From NCBI RefSeq assembly GCF_019469165.1, contig NZ_CP048263.1, positions 124,001 through 188,000 on the forward strand: 64,000 bases of DNA, read 5' to 3'. The position numbers and the translations under genes were made by a program. This document shows, one piece after another, positions 18,714 to 32,835 of this stretch (its first letter is position 1; the number at the start of each line of letters is the position of its first letter). Origin of the DNA: Gilliamella sp. ESL0443 (lineage in GTDB: Bacteria; Pseudomonadota; Gammaproteobacteria; Enterobacterales; Orbaceae). The notes under the pieces were generated by a model that was given only the letters and a program-made list of their open reading frames with translations, was not told the origin of the DNA and made no database searches.

Positions 18714-19673
18714 ATGAATAATTTTTTGGAATTTGAAAAGCCGATAGCGGAATTAGAAGCAAAAATTAATTCCTTAAAGAATATTGATTCGCAACAAGTT
18801 GAATTGGATATCAATTTAGATAAAGAAATTAAACAGTTGAATCAAAAAAGTCGTGAATTGACTAAAAAGATATTTTCAAATTTATCACCTTGGGATGTCG
18901 CTCAATTAGCCCGACATCCTAATCGCCCTTATACATTAGATTATATTAATGAAATTTTTACCGACTTTGATGAGCTGGCCGGTGATAGAGCTTACGCAGA
19001 TGACAAAGCAATTGTTGGTGGAATAGCTCGTATTGATGAACGACCTGTTATGGTTATTGGTCACCAAAAAGGTCGTGAAACTAAACAAAAAATTTATCGT
19101 AATTTTGGTATGCCTGCTCCTGAAGGTTATCGTAAAGCATTGAGATTAATGCAAATGGCTGAGCGATTTAAATTACCTATCATTACCTTTATTGATACAC
19201 CAGGTGCTTATCCCGGTATCGGTGCAGAGGAAAGGGGGCAAGCTGAAGCGATTGCTCGTAATTTACGTGAAATGTCTCGTTTAAATGTACCAACAATTTG
19301 TACTGTTATTGGTGAAGGTGGTTCTGGCGGAGCACTTGCAATAGGTGTGGCCGATAAAGTTAATATGCTCCAATATAGCACTTATTCTGTTATTTCTCCT
19401 GAAGGTTGTGCGTCTATTCTTTGGAAGAGTGCAGATAAAGCGCCAGTGGCAGCTGAAGCAATGAATATGACTGCAGATAAATTGATAAAACTAAAACTTA
19501 TTGATGCAGTTATCCCTGAACCTTTAGGTGGCGCTCATCGGGATTATAGTGCTGTTGCAGCCTCACTTAAAAAGCAATTACTATCTGATCTTGATGAATT
19601 AGGTAGTTTGGAGTTGCCTGTGCTTCTTGAAAGAAGATTCCAGCGTCTGATGAATTATGGTTATGTAAGATAA
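18714..19673 (+). CDS. accA: Acetyl-CoA carboxylase carboxyltransferase subunit alpha
   Basis: At 319 residues it has the same length as E. coli AccA and matches throughout. It contains [42 protein letters not shown], the oxyanion-hole region [17 protein letters not shown] near residue 205, and [15 protein letters not shown]. With AccD it transfers the carboxyl group from biotin to acetyl-CoA. It is separated from dnaE by 219 bases of AT-rich sequence that probably holds its own promoter. Confidence 0.97.
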   Translation: MNNFLEFEKPIAELEAKINSLKNIDSQQVELDINLDKEIKQLNQKSRELTKKIFSNLSPWDVAQLARHPNRPYTLDYINEIFTDFDELAGDRAYADDKAIVGGIARIDERPVMVIGHQKGRETKQKIYRNFGMPAPEGYRKALRLMQMAERFKLPIITFIDTPGAYPGIGAEERGQAEAIARNLREMSRLNVPTICTVIGEGGSGGALAIGVADKVNMLQYSTYSVISPEGCASILWKSADKAPVAAEAMNMTADKLIKLKLIDAVIPEPLGGAHRDYSAVAASLKKQLLSDLDELGSLELPVLLERRFQRLMNYGYVR

Positions 19674-19694
19674 TTTTAAATTTGGGAAGTTATT

Positions 19695-20063
19695 GTGAAA
19701 AAAGCAACAGGACTACAACGTATTATCAATGCGACGAAGTACTCATTAAAGGGATTTAAATCAGCTATTATAAATGAAGCAGCGTTCCGACAAGAATTAA
19801 TTTTGTTAATTCTTGCTTATATAATTGTAATGCTTATTGATTTTTCTATTTATGAGCGAATTTTATTAGTTGGTTCAATAGGCTTTGTGATGATAGTTGA
19901 ACTGATTAATAGTGCCATTGAATGTGTGGTTGATAGAATTGGAAGTGAGCGACATGAATTATCTGGTCGAGCAAAAGATTATGGCTCCGCGGCTGTTTTT
20001 CTTTCATTACTTTTGACTTTAATTTTATGGATTTATCTCTTTGCTTGCCATTTCTTCCCTTAA
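19695..20063 (+). CDS. dgkA: Diacylglycerol kinase
   Basis: This 122-residue integral membrane kinase has three hydrophobic segments. Catalytic-family motifs are INEAAFRQE near residue 30 and VELINSAIECVVDRIGSERHELSGRAKD (in parts) near residues 72-99. The start is GTG 19695 with GGGAAG about 6 bases upstream. It recycles diacylglycerol made during membrane-derived glycan and lipid A modification. It follows accA by 21 bases. Confidence 0.95.
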   Translation: MKKATGLQRIINATKYSLKGFKSAIINEAAFRQELILLILAYIIVMLIDFSIYERILLVGSIGFVMIVELINSAIECVVDRIGSERHELSGRAKDYGSAAVFLSLLLTLILWIYLFACHFFP

Positions 20064-20084
20064 TAGAAATTTTTAAAATTTTAA

Positions 20085-20115
20085 TAAAAAAATGCGAGAA
20101 AATCTCGCATTTTTA
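20085..20115. terminator. Bidirectional terminator between dgkA and rlmJ
   Basis: An A run, ATGCGAGA, an AAA loop, TCTCGCAT and a T run form a symmetric hairpin between the convergent dgkA and rlmJ genes, so it can serve both strands. Confidence 0.9.
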
Positions 20116-20133
20116 ACTTAAAAATAGCTTAAA

Positions 20134-20976
20134 TTATTCACTAACAAGTTCTTTGATAAGATAATTTCCTGTTTTCTCTGTATCAAGAATGTTTTTTAGC
20201 CAAGGCATAATTGTTTGCATTTGCTCGTTTAACTTCCAAGGTGGATTAATCACAATCATACCTGAAGCTGTCATTCCCTTCTGATTATTATCGGGTTTTA
20301 CTGCCAATTCGAATTGTGAAATTCTTTTAATACCTGAATTAATAATTTGCTCAATCATCTTTTGTGTTTGAGTTCTAGAGACAACTGGATACCAAATTAA
20401 ATAAACCCCGGTTGCAAAACGTTTATATGCTTCAATTAATGCTTTTGGGATTTTTTGATAATCATCTTTTATCTCATATGATGGATCTATCAAAATAATA
20501 CCTCGCCGTGATTCAGGGGGTAATTTTGATTTTAGTTGTGCAAATCCATCTTCTTTAAATACTTTAGCTCGCTTATCTTTACTAAATTCTTGTCTTAATA
20601 AGGAATAGTCAGTTGGGTGAAGTTCAGTAAGATTAAGTTTGTCTTGCTCTCTTAGTAATTGCTTAGCAATTAAAGGTGAGCCTAGATAATATTTTAAATT
20701 ATCGAAAGGATTATAACGCTTCAGGACAGATAAATAGGTGTTAAGTAGTTCTGGCGTATCAGATTGTTGCCAAATTAAATTGATTCCTGATAAAAACTCT
20801 CCAGTTTTTTCAGCATGTTCACTTTGCAGTAAATAGCGACCAGCACCAGAATGTGTATCTAAATATAAAAAAGGTTTTTCTTTTTCTTTCAATGCATTAA
20901 TACATAACGTCAATACAATGTGTTTTAACACATCGGCATGATTTCCTGCGTGATAGCTATGACGATAGCTTAACAT
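20134..20976 (-). CDS. rlmJ: 23S rRNA (adenine2030-N6)-methyltransferase
   Basis: At 280 residues it has the same length as E. coli RlmJ. It begins MLSYRHSYHAGNHADVLKH and keeps PFLYLDTHSGAGRYLL and GSPLIAKQLLREQD. The catalytic motif IV, normally DPPY, reads DPSY here (ILIDPSYEIKDDY, codons GAT CCA TCA TAT). Downstream GMTASGMIVINPPWKL is intact. The Pro-to-Ser change is unusual but conservative in size, and activity is probable. Its start overlaps the stop of the upstream membrane-protein gene by 7 bases. Confidence 0.94.
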   Translation of the reverse strand: MLSYRHSYHAGNHADVLKHIVLTLCINALKEKEKPFLYLDTHSGAGRYLLQSEHAEKTGEFLSGINLIWQQSDTPELLNTYLSVLKRYNPFDNLKYYLGSPLIAKQLLREQDKLNLTELHPTDYSLLRQEFSKDKRAKVFKEDGFAQLKSKLPPESRRGIILIDPSYEIKDDYQKIPKALIEAYKRFATGVYLIWYPVVSRTQTQKMIEQIINSGIKRISQFELAVKPDNNQKGMTASGMIVINPPWKLNEQMQTIMPWLKNILDTEKTGNYLIKELVSE

Positions 20977-21587
20977 GGCTTGTTTAACCTCTTTTGTTCA
21001 TTTTTCTGCATATAAAAAGTTATTAATGCAAGACTTAAAAGACAAGGTATTTCCATTAACTCTTCAATAAGATCTTTTCTTTCGCTACTTAGGACTAAAA
21101 ATTGATGACCAATACGATGATGTTCAGCAATATCAGCAATTCCTAAAAAGAGGAAAGCAAAAAAGATGTGCCAAACAGGAATTTTTTCATATTTATAACG
21201 ACGAACTATCTCTTGACGGATTGTCGGTAAAAATATTGTTAAAAAAGGTATTCCAATTAAGATACCAGCAATTATTTTATAGTAGAAACGGGGTACCTCA
21301 GGGAAAAAGTCCCGCCCCCAGCTGATTCCCCTGCCAAAAAGCATAAACCACCAGAAAATTGTCCAAACCCAAAATTTGTATAGATTTACATGATTCTTGA
21401 CCTTTTTAGCATAATAATATGTGTAACAGCACATAAATAATAAGAACAGTGATTGTAGATGTTCGACCAAGCTAACTGTCAATTTTCCATACAAAGGAAT
21501 GAAAAAGTTACCTGCTATATATAAACAAAAGCTTAAAATCACAATAATCATGGAACTTTTGTAAAAATGTGTATCAAAATTAGGCAT
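20970..21587 (-). CDS. Membrane protein of unknown function
   Basis: I do not recognise this 205-residue protein. It has about five hydrophobic segments (residues ~14-35, 42-60, 72-86, 104-125, 138-152 and a short one near 182-196). It is rich in aromatic residues, with a Trp/Phe cluster (FWVWTIFWWFMLFGRGISWG) and a polar histidine-rich loop (ADIAEHHRIGHQF) that could bind metal or heme. It lies between sprT and rlmJ, overlapping rlmJ slightly, so the three are probably cotranscribed. No signal peptide beyond the first helix is evident. Confidence 0.75.
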   Translation of the reverse strand: MPNFDTHFYKSSMIIVILSFCLYIAGNFFIPLYGKLTVSLVEHLQSLFLLFMCCYTYYYAKKVKNHVNLYKFWVWTIFWWFMLFGRGISWGRDFFPEVPRFYYKIIAGILIGIPFLTIFLPTIRQEIVRRYKYEKIPVWHIFFAFLFLGIADIAEHHRIGHQFLVLSSERKDLIEELMEIPCLLSLALITFYMQKNEQKRLNKPC

Positions 21588-21601
21588 GATTTATTTCAAC
21601 A

Positions 21602-22105
21602 TTAAATAGATATTTTAAGTCTTAGTATAGTACCGCATTTACGGCATTGATAACTAGTTTTATTCTTTCGAATTTTGTTATGTCGTATTGGCGATAAATA
21701 ATGTTCTTGGCAATTACAAATATAGACATATTCGTTACGTTTAATATTAAAATTATGAGTAACTTTAGGTTCCTTTTTCATTATTTCGGACATGACATAT
21801 TGCCATTCTTGTCCATGTGGTTTTACTTTTCCAAATTTTTGAAAGGTAATGAGATGTGCTAATTCATGAGGAACAACTTCATTAATAAATTTTTCTCCAT
21901 TCTCATTGAGCATTATGCTATTGAGTTGAATTTCCCAACGAGTTAAAAATGCGCATCCAGCAACACTACCTTTAGGTTTATAACTGACTTTGGGCTCTTT
22001 ATAATGAGTATTTAATATATTATTGGCTTGAGTTAAGTGAGTTCTTAAACAAGCCAACACTTGATTATGGAGATAAATTGGAATTCGTTTATAATCCTGC
22101 TGCAT
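21602..22105 (-). CDS. sprT: SprT family zinc metalloprotease-like protein
   Basis: With ATG 22105 the protein is 167 residues, close to E. coli SprT (165). It has the zinc-protease motif [16 protein letters not shown] and a C-terminal zinc ribbon with CNCQEH and CRKCG. A longer frame back to 22159 exists, but its extra residues are not family-like and lie deep inside metK; the chosen start still overlaps the 3' end of metK by 17 bases. The biochemical role in bacteria is poorly defined; eukaryotic relatives (Spartan) cleave DNA-crosslinked proteins. Confidence 0.9.
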   Translation of the reverse strand: MQQDYKRIPIYLHNQVLACLRTHLTQANNILNTHYKEPKVSYKPKGSVAGCAFLTRWEIQLNSIMLNENGEKFINEVVPHELAHLITFQKFGKVKPHGQEWQYVMSEIMKKEPKVTHNFNIKRNEYVYICNCQEHYLSPIRHNKIRKNKTSYQCRKCGTILRLKISI

Positions 22106-23240
22106 CTCTAAGAATGGCTGCTTTATCTGTTTTTTCCCATGGGAATATATCTCGACCAAAATGGCCGTAAGTTGCAGTTTTTTGATAGATTGGTTGGATG
22201 AGATCTAGCATTTGAATTAATCCGTATGGTCTTAAATCAAAAAATTCTTTAATTAACGATATGATTTTATTATGCTCAATTTTTTCAGTACCGAAAGTAT
22301 TGACATAAATCGATGTCGGGTTAGCAACACCAATTGCATAAGAAACTTGTAGCTCGCATTTATCAGCAAGTCCCGCTGCAACAATATTTTTAGCAACATA
22401 TCTTGCTGCGTAGGCAGCGGAACGGTCTACTTTTGAAGGATCTTTTCCAGAGAACGCACCACCACCATGACGTGCTGCACCGCCATAGGTATCAACAATA
22501 ATTTTTCGGCCAGTTAAACCACAATCTCCCATAGGACCACCAATTACAAAACGTCCTGTAGGATTGATAAAGTATTTCGTTCTTGAAGTTAGCCATTCTG
22601 TTGGTAATGTTGGTTTAATGATTTCTTCCATGACTGCTTCATGTAAAGCTTTTTGTTCAATACCTTCTGAATGCTGGGTTGATAAAACCACAGTATCAAC
22701 ACCTTGGATTTTTCCATTTTGATAAATTAAAGTAACTTGGCTTTTTGCATCAGGTCTTAACCAAGGGAGGGTACCATTTTTTCTCACTTCAGCTTGGCGT
22801 TGCATAAGGTCATGGGCATAACTAATCGCTGCAGGCATTAAATTAGGCATTTCGTTTGTAGCATAACCAAACATGATACCTTGGTCACCAGCACCTTGTT
22901 CCAATGGATTCTGCCGATCAACACCTTGATTAATATCTGGTGATTGTTTACCAATAGCATTTAGAACAGCACAAGAATTAGCATCAAACCCCATTTCTGA
23001 GCTGGTATAACCAATATCATTAATCGTTTTTCTAGTTAATTCTTCAATATCTACCCAAGCAGAAGTTGTAATTTCTCCGCCAACTAATGCCATACCAGTC
23101 TTTACGTAAGTTTCACAAGCCACTCGAGCTTTAGGATCTTGCTCTAAGATAGCATCTAAAACTGAATCAGATATTTGATCGGCTATTTTATCAGGATGAC
23201 CTTCTGATACAGATTCTGAAGTAAATAAAAATTCTGACAT
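22089..23240 (-). CDS. metK: S-adenosylmethionine synthetase
   Basis: At 383 residues (384 in E. coli) this is a complete MetK. The ATP-binding [14 protein letters not shown] lies at residues ~9-22, followed by [12 protein letters not shown] near 115 and [19 protein letters not shown] near 255. It makes AdoMet from methionine and ATP. GAAGGT lies 5-8 bases before the ATG. Upstream are a MetJ-type box and a 21-base palindrome, so methionine repression is likely. Confidence 0.97.
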   Translation of the reverse strand: MSEFLFTSESVSEGHPDKIADQISDSVLDAILEQDPKARVACETYVKTGMALVGGEITTSAWVDIEELTRKTINDIGYTSSEMGFDANSCAVLNAIGKQSPDINQGVDRQNPLEQGAGDQGIMFGYATNEMPNLMPAAISYAHDLMQRQAEVRKNGTLPWLRPDAKSQVTLIYQNGKIQGVDTVVLSTQHSEGIEQKALHEAVMEEIIKPTLPTEWLTSRTKYFINPTGRFVIGGPMGDCGLTGRKIIVDTYGGAARHGGGAFSGKDPSKVDRSAAYAARYVAKNIVAAGLADKCELQVSYAIGVANPTSIYVNTFGTEKIEHNKIISLIKEFFDLRPYGLIQMLDLIQPIYQKTATYGHFGRDIFPWEKTDKAAILRDAAGL

Positions 23241-23259
23241 GTGTTACCTTCTTTAACTT

Positions 23260-23280
23260 ATTTAGAGCAATGCTCTAAAT
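23260..23280 (-). promoter_or_regulatory. Palindrome in the metK promoter region
   Basis: ATTTAGAGCA, one A, then TGCTCTAAAT is a perfect palindrome 20-40 bases before the metK start. It overlaps or abuts a minus-strand TATATT (23283-23278) that could be the -10. It may be an operator or a short leader hairpin. Confidence 0.45.
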
Positions 23281-23321
23281 ATAATCGTATGAAATACTTA
23301 TGTTTGGCAGTTTTACCATCT

Positions 23322-23329
23322 AGACGTCT
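23322..23329 (-). promoter_or_regulatory. MetJ box (AGACGTCT)
   Basis: AGACGTCT is the exact consensus met box, bounded by T and A to give a 10-base palindrome. It lies 82-89 bases before metK. The adjacent 8-mer (23314-23321) matches the consensus at four of eight positions. MetJ normally needs two or more tandem boxes, so binding may be modest. Confidence 0.65.
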
Positions 23330-23445
23330 ATTTTAATGATTTATTCTGTAAAAAGCCAGTACTACCTTAAACAAAATTGCTTGCATAAAATTTTAATCAA
23401 TTTAGGATATGGCTCGATTAATTTTTTAACCTTCGTTAACTGCAT

Positions 23446-24273
23446 ATGAATATTGTAAAAAAAACTCCAACAGTATTAGTTTTTGATTCGGGTATCGGTG
23501 GGTTATCTATTTATAATGAAATTTACAATAAAATACCTTATTTACAGTATATCTATGCCTTTGATAATGAGATGTTTCCTTATGGTGACAAATCCTCTGA
23601 ATTTTTAATTAAACGAGTAAGTCATATAATAGATACAATTATAGAATCATATTCAATTGATTTAGCCGTCATTGCATGTAATACCGCAAGTACTATTTGT
23701 TTACCTAGTTTACGCTCAAAGTTTTCTTTTCCTATTGTCGGTGTCGTACCTGCAATTAAACCTGCAAGCATAATTACTAAAAATAAATGTATTGGGTTAT
23801 TAGCGACGAAAGCTACAATTCAAAGAGCATATACAAGTAATTTAATTAAAGAGTTTGCTCCTGATTGTAATGTTAAATTACTTGGTTTATCTGAATTAGC
23901 TTATATAGCAGAGAATAAATTACAAGGCATTGCTGTTGATATGCAGCAACTTGAGATGCTAATGCAACCATGGCTCAATCTACCAGTCATTCCTGATACA
24001 ATTGTGCTTGGTTGTACTCATTATCCATTTATTAAAGATGAACTTAAACTACTTTTCCCTAATACGACTTTTATTGATTCGGGAAATGCGATCGCTTCTC
24101 GAGTTTATTCATTACTTAATGAGCGATTTGATCTAAAGAATGTTACAGCACAATCTTCAACAGACAATATTGTCTTGAGCACATTATGTAACCAACAAGT
24201 TAAAAAATTGATGGAAAAATTATCTAAATATAATCTTGATAAATATCAGAGAATTAGTGTATTAGATGATTAA
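23446..24273 (+). CDS. murI: Glutamate racemase
   Basis: This 275-residue racemase supplies D-glutamate for peptidoglycan. It has the N-terminal FDSGIGGLSIYNEI motif and the two catalytic cysteines, Cys78 in ACNTAST and Cys190 in LGCTHYPF. It is divergent from metK and sits directly upstream of the rRNA operon, the same murI-rrn adjacency as the E. coli rrnB region. Confidence 0.95.
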   Translation: MNIVKKTPTVLVFDSGIGGLSIYNEIYNKIPYLQYIYAFDNEMFPYGDKSSEFLIKRVSHIIDTIIESYSIDLAVIACNTASTICLPSLRSKFSFPIVGVVPAIKPASIITKNKCIGLLATKATIQRAYTSNLIKEFAPDCNVKLLGLSELAYIAENKLQGIAVDMQQLEMLMQPWLNLPVIPDTIVLGCTHYPFIKDELKLLFPNTTFIDSGNAIASRVYSLLNERFDLKNVTAQSSTDNIVLSTLCNQQVKKLMEKLSKYNLDKYQRISVLDD

Positions 24274-24310
24274 AGCTTATTCGAACGATTAATAAATTGC
24301 TGTTTTTCAC

Positions 24311-24338
24311 TTGCCAAAAAAAAAGAAGTGCCTATAAT
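24311..24338 (+). promoter_or_regulatory. rRNA operon promoter (P1-like)
   Basis: TTGCCA (24311-24316), a 16-base spacer and TATAAT (24333-24338) are followed by GCGCATCCACTGACACGG, nearly the same as the discriminator and start region of E. coli rrn P1. This predicts growth-rate and ppGpp control. A 16-base spacer is typical of rrn P1. Confidence 0.9.
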
Positions 24339-24654
24339 GCGCATCCACTGACACGGCGTCAGCGAAAGCAGACGATAATGAAGTTGGTGAACAAGATCAA
24401 ATTTTTAAAAAAAAGATCTTGACGAATAAAAAGGTGTAGCGTAGTATACGCAGCCCTTGAGACAGCAAACTGAAGCAAGAAATTGAGAAGTTAACTTAAA
24501 GCTGTCAGCTCTTTAAAAAGAAGAAACAGACAATCTGTGTGGGCACTTACGAGACAAAAAATTAAAAGTCTACGGACTCAAAAATTAAGTCTTGATAAGT
24601 GACACTGAAGATTCATTTGAATATGTCAGAGACAGTTATTGAGCATCAAACTTT
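24339..24654 (+). other. rRNA operon leader with boxA
   Basis: This is the transcribed leader before 16S rRNA. It has no gene. GCTCTTTAAAAA at 24508-24519 resembles the boxA antitermination element. The sequence around 24535-24654 should pair with the 16S-tRNA spacer for RNase III processing; the segment CACACAGATTGT just after 16S (26212-26223) is mirrored by GACAATCTGTGTG just before it (24530-24542). Confidence 0.7.
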
Positions 24655-26192
<1,538 letters not shown>

Positions 26193-26247
26193 CGAAGAGC
26201 TCGTAAGTGTTCACACAGATTGTTTGTTTAGAAAGAGTCACTTTATT

Positions 26248-26324
<77 letters not shown>

Positions 26325-26372
26325 ATTCGACAATTAAGCTGATGGCTTGATTAGTTGATGAAGTGAAACAAT

Positions 26373-26448
26373 GGGGCTATAGCTCAGCTGGGAGAGCGCC
26401 TGCCTTGCACGCAGGAGGCCAGCGGTTCGATCCCGCTTAGCTCCACCA
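26373..26448 (+). tRNA. alaT: tRNA-Ala (TGC)
   Basis: The 76-base tRNA has acceptor strands GGGGCTA and TAGCTCC with one G-T pair, encoded CCA, and anticodon TGC at 26406-26408. The T-arm GGTTCGATCCC is canonical. It follows tRNA-Ile by 48 bases in the spacer. Confidence 0.97.
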
Positions 26449-26522
26449 TTAAAGATACCTCTTTTAAAAATCATAAAATTATTTTTGTATTTATTTAATA
26501 TTCGAATGAATAGAAAGATAAA

Positions 26523-26536
26523 GCTCTTTAACAATT
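26523..26536 (+). promoter_or_regulatory. boxA antitermination element in the 16S-23S spacer
   Basis: GCTCTTTAACAATT matches the E. coli rrn boxA closely. It lies 123 bases before 23S rRNA and should load the Nus antitermination complex. Confidence 0.75.
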
Positions 26537-26658
26537 AGGAACAAGCTGAAAGAAACGAGTTCTCGTTTTTACGGAAGGCATTTGTATGAAAATATGAATG
26601 TAATGAAGTAGAAAAGAGAAAAAAGCGTAATTAAAACCAAGACAACTGTGAGTTGTAA

Positions 26659-29557
<2,899 letters not shown>

Positions 29558-29708
29558 ACAACTCGGAGTTGTTTTGGGTTACGCGAAGTTGAGAGTAAGA
29601 AATCATCGAAAGATGGTTAAAGATTAATAAAACAGTTTGTTCCGGATTGAGCGATTGGTGAAGATATGTGATAATCATCATCAGTTGAAAGAAAGAGAAG
29701 ACAGAATA

Positions 29709-29828
29709 TGTCTGGCGGTAATAGCGCGGTGGTCCCACCTGACCCCATGCCGAACTCAGAAGTGAAACGCCGTAGTGCCGATGGTAGTGTGGGTATTACC
29801 CATGTGAGAGTAGGGTGCCGCCAGACTT
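29709..29828 (+). rRNA. rrf: 5S ribosomal RNA
   Basis: About 120 bases, with terminal stem TGTCTGGCGG pairing to CCGCCAGACTT. The internal CCCATGCCGAACTCAGAAGT segment is universal for 5S. It is followed by the operon terminator with no downstream tRNA. Confidence 0.96.
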
Positions 29829-29843
29829 TTAAATTAGAGCGAG

Positions 29844-29870
29844 AGCCCAGCAGCAATGCTGGGCTTTTTT
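29844..29870 (+). terminator. rRNA operon terminator
   Basis: AGCCCAGCA, loop GCAA, TGCTGGGCT and a T run make a strong intrinsic terminator 16 bases after 5S. Confidence 0.95.
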
Positions 29871-29942
29871 GCATTCTACAATTAGTAAAAGTATATTCAT
29901 GAATCATTTATTATTCAGATCCATTTGTCTAAGGAGTAAACA

Positions 29943-30503
29943 GTGGATAATTTAAACTTTTTATATCAATTTTTGGGTTCAGATTTTATTGAAAAATACA
30001 CAACAGTTCCTCAACTAATTGGTATATTAGGTTATCTTGTCGGTGTTAGTGCCTTTTTGCAACGTAATGATAATGCATTCCGATGGCAATTAACAATTGT
30101 TAACGTCATTATGACGCTGCATTTTTATTTATTAGGTCCTGAATCCTATCCTGCTGCTATACTCAATATTGTAAATATTTTTAGGAATGTGACTTCTACT
30201 TATACTAAGAATTTTTTAGCAATGTTTTTCTTTATTGCATTGATGTGGATATTTTATTTTTTTACAACGCCGGATTGGAAGCAATTCATTAATTATTTCT
30301 CGGTTATTGGAACGACATTAGTAACCATTGCGCTATTTCGATTTGAACAACAAAAGATGCGATTACTTATATTATTGAGTAGTGCTTTATGGATCATTTA
30401 TAGTTTATGGATAGGATCTTTAGGAAGCCTAGCAATAGAGATAACATTTGCGCTAATTAATATTATTACTATTATTAAATTATCCCAAAAATCTCGCATA
30501 TAA
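29943..30503 (+). CDS. ygjV: YgjV family inner membrane protein
   Basis: This 186-residue protein with about six membrane segments has the length and pattern of the YgjV family. Shared landmarks are GVSAFLQRNDNAFRWQLT near residue 37, HFYLLG near 61, the Asn/Arg segment NIVNIFRNVTSTYTK near 76, and a tail resembling IYSLWIGSLGSLAIEITFAL. The start is GTG 29943 with AAGGAG 6 bases before. The function is unknown. It is a lone gene between the rRNA operon and rppH. Confidence 0.82.
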   Translation: MDNLNFLYQFLGSDFIEKYTTVPQLIGILGYLVGVSAFLQRNDNAFRWQLTIVNVIMTLHFYLLGPESYPAAILNIVNIFRNVTSTYTKNFLAMFFFIALMWIFYFFTTPDWKQFINYFSVIGTTLVTIALFRFEQQKMRLLILLSSALWIIYSLWIGSLGSLAIEITFALINIITIIKLSQKSRI

Positions 30504-30601
30504 TATTAGATTTAGTCGATTAATATCATTTTCCTATTTATTTATTAGTGTATGTATGAAACAATTCGACTATATAAAAAAATAAATTTTTGAGGTAGTC
30601 A

Positions 30602-31174
30602 GTGATCGATAATGATGGCTACCGTCCAAATGTAGGAATCGTTATTTGTAACAGGTATGGTCAAGTACTTTGGGCTCGTCGATACGGGCAAAATTCTTGG
30701 CAGTTTCCTCAGGGCGGAATAAAACAAAACGAAACGCCTGAACAAGCAATGTTTCGTGAACTTAATGAAGAAGTAGGATTACAACCCAAAGATGTAAGAG
30801 TTTTGTCGGTTACCAATGGTTGGCTAAGGTATAAACTACCTAAACGAATGATTCGTTGGGATAATCAGCCAGTGTGTATCGGCCAAAAGCAGAAATGGTT
30901 TTTATTAGAATTAATTTCTGATACATCGGTAATAAACTTAAATATTTCACCAACTCCAGAATTTGATGATTGGAAGTGGGTAAGTTATTGGTATCCTATA
31001 AGGCAGGTTATTGCTTTTAAGCGTGATGTATATCGTAAGGCGATGAAAGAGTTTTCTTTGCCAGTTTTTACTATACAATCTGACATAGAAGATCCTATAA
31101 CAAATCTTTCTAAGAAAAAACGATTTAACTTCTTTACTCATAAACGAAAAAATAAACAGCGTATTAAAAAATGA
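30602..31174 (+). CDS. rppH: RNA pyrophosphohydrolase
   Basis: This 190-residue Nudix hydrolase starts [20 protein letters not shown] from GTG 30602. The Nudix box [20 protein letters not shown] (continuing VGL) at residues ~37-60 is intact. It removes pyrophosphate from mRNA 5' ends and triggers RNase E decay. Its stop overlaps the lgt start by 4 bases (ATGA). In E. coli ptsP lies between these two genes; here it is missing. The C-terminal tail is lysine-rich, as in relatives. Confidence 0.96.
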   Translation: MIDNDGYRPNVGIVICNRYGQVLWARRYGQNSWQFPQGGIKQNETPEQAMFRELNEEVGLQPKDVRVLSVTNGWLRYKLPKRMIRWDNQPVCIGQKQKWFLLELISDTSVINLNISPTPEFDDWKWVSYWYPIRQVIAFKRDVYRKAMKEFSLPVFTIQSDIEDPITNLSKKKRFNFFTHKRKNKQRIKK

Positions 31175-32040
31175 ACCAATTTTTACAATTCCCCGATTTT
31201 AATCCAATTGCTTTTTCAATCGGACCTATTTCCTTACACTGGTATGGTGCAATGTATTTATTTGGCATACTTGGCGCCTTATATTTAGCTAAGCGTCGAG
31301 CTAACAAACCAAATAGTAATTGGACATCGCAACAAGTTGAAAATTTACTATTCTGGGGATTTTTAGGTCTCTTCATTGGTGGACGATTAGGCTATATATT
31401 ATTTTATAACTTTGATGCTTTTATCGATGAGCCTGCAATCTTATTTCGAGTTTGGGAAGGAGGCATGTCTTTCCATGGTGGGTTGATTGGTGCAATTTGC
31501 GTTATTGCTATATTTGCTAAAAAGACCCAAAAAACATTTATGCAAGTAGCTGATTTTGTTGCACCGTTAGTTCCGATCGGTTTGATGTTTGGTCGTTTTG
31601 GTAATTTTATTAACGGTGAACTTTGGGGGCGTGTAACTAACTCATCAATTGGTATGTTATTTCCGACGTCGACTCATGCTGATTTTATGTTTGTACAATC
31701 ACATCCTGAATGGTTTTCTTTATATAGCCAATTAAATGGTGTTTTACCAAGACACCCATCACAACTTTATGAAATGGTATTTGAAGGCATAGTCTTATTT
31801 ATTATTTTGAACCTTTTTATCCGTAAACCACGTCCAACAGGTGCTGTGTCAGGGCTATTTTTGGTTTGCTATGGAATATTCAGATTCATCATAGAGTTCT
31901 TCAGACAACCAGATGAACAGCTAGGATTATTTTTGAATTTTATTAGTATGGGGCAAATTCTCTGTCTACCAATGATTATCGGTGGAATTTTGATCCTTTT
32001 ATATGCATATAGATTTAACAATAAGGTTATCTCAAAATGA
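31171..32040 (+). CDS. lgt: Prolipoprotein diacylglyceryl transferase
   Basis: This 289-residue membrane enzyme attaches diacylglycerol to lipobox cysteines. It has seven hydrophobic segments, the active-site HGGLIG segment near residue 103, and the Lgt signature [14 protein letters not shown] near residue 144. Its substrates include LpoA, encoded at 35157. It overlaps both neighbours by 4 bases (ATGA junctions), indicating translational coupling of rppH-lgt-thyA. Confidence 0.97.
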   Translation: MNQFLQFPDFNPIAFSIGPISLHWYGAMYLFGILGALYLAKRRANKPNSNWTSQQVENLLFWGFLGLFIGGRLGYILFYNFDAFIDEPAILFRVWEGGMSFHGGLIGAICVIAIFAKKTQKTFMQVADFVAPLVPIGLMFGRFGNFINGELWGRVTNSSIGMLFPTSTHADFMFVQSHPEWFSLYSQLNGVLPRHPSQLYEMVFEGIVLFIILNLFIRKPRPTGAVSGLFLVCYGIFRFIIEFFRQPDEQLGLFLNFISMGQILCLPMIIGGILILLYAYRFNNKVISK

Positions 32041-32831
32041 AACAATATTTAGCATTAATGCAAAAAATTTTAGATGAGGGAACACCTAAATCAGATCGAA
32101 CAGGGACAGGTACATTATCAATCTTTGGTCATCAAATGCGATTTAATTTGCAAGATGGCTTTCCGTTGGTAACAACAAAAAAATGTCATTTACGTTCAAT
32201 TATCTATGAATTGCTTTGGTTTCTTAAAGGGGATACCAATATTAATTATTTAAAAGATAATAAAGTAACGATATGGGATGAATGGGCGGATGAAAATGGT
32301 GATCTTGGCCCAGTTTATGGTAAACAATGGCGTGCTTGGGGAACCGCTGATGGTCGTCAGATAGATCAAATCTCTCAAGTAATTGAACAAATTAAACATG
32401 ATCCTGATTCAAGACGAATGATCGTGTCTGCATGGAATGTTGGCGAACTTGATCAGATGGCATTAGCGCCATGTCATGCTTTTTTTCAGTTTTATGTTGC
32501 TCAAGGTAAACTCTCGTGTCAACTCTACCAGCGTTCATGTGATGTATTTTTAGGATTACCATTTAACATTGCCAGTTATTCATTATTGGTTCATATGATT
32601 GCTCAGCAGTGTGATTTAGAAGTTGGTGATTTTGTTTGGACTGGTGGTGACACACATCTCTATTCTAACCATATGGAACAGACCCATTTACAATTAAGTC
32701 GTGAGCCGAAACCATTGCCTAAACTGGTTATTAAACGTAAGCCACCTACAATTTTTGATTATGAGTTTGAAGATTTCGAAATTGTTGGCTATGACCCTTA
32801 TCCTGCAATTAAAGCGCCAGTAGCTATTTAA
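32037..32831 (+). CDS. thyA: Thymidylate synthase
   Basis: At 264 residues it is the same length as E. coli ThyA. The catalytic Cys146 is in [12 protein letters not shown], and [29 protein letters not shown] and [16 protein letters not shown] are conserved. It methylates dUMP using methylene-tetrahydrofolate. The dispersed motif copy 2 begins 5 bases after the stop. Confidence 0.98.
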   Translation: MKQYLALMQKILDEGTPKSDRTGTGTLSIFGHQMRFNLQDGFPLVTTKKCHLRSIIYELLWFLKGDTNINYLKDNKVTIWDEWADENGDLGPVYGKQWRAWGTADGRQIDQISQVIEQIKHDPDSRRMIVSAWNVGELDQMALAPCHAFFQFYVAQGKLSCQLYQRSCDVFLGLPFNIASYSLLVHMIAQQCDLEVGDFVWTGGDTHLYSNHMEQTHLQLSREPKPLPKLVIKRKPPTIFDYEFEDFEIVGYDPYPAIKAPVAI

Positions 32832-32835
32832 AATT

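Noticed and set aside
26334-26534. 66-codon minus-strand frame in the 16S-23S spacer
   Set aside because: It runs antisense through tRNA-Ala and the spacer boxA, so it is not a gene.
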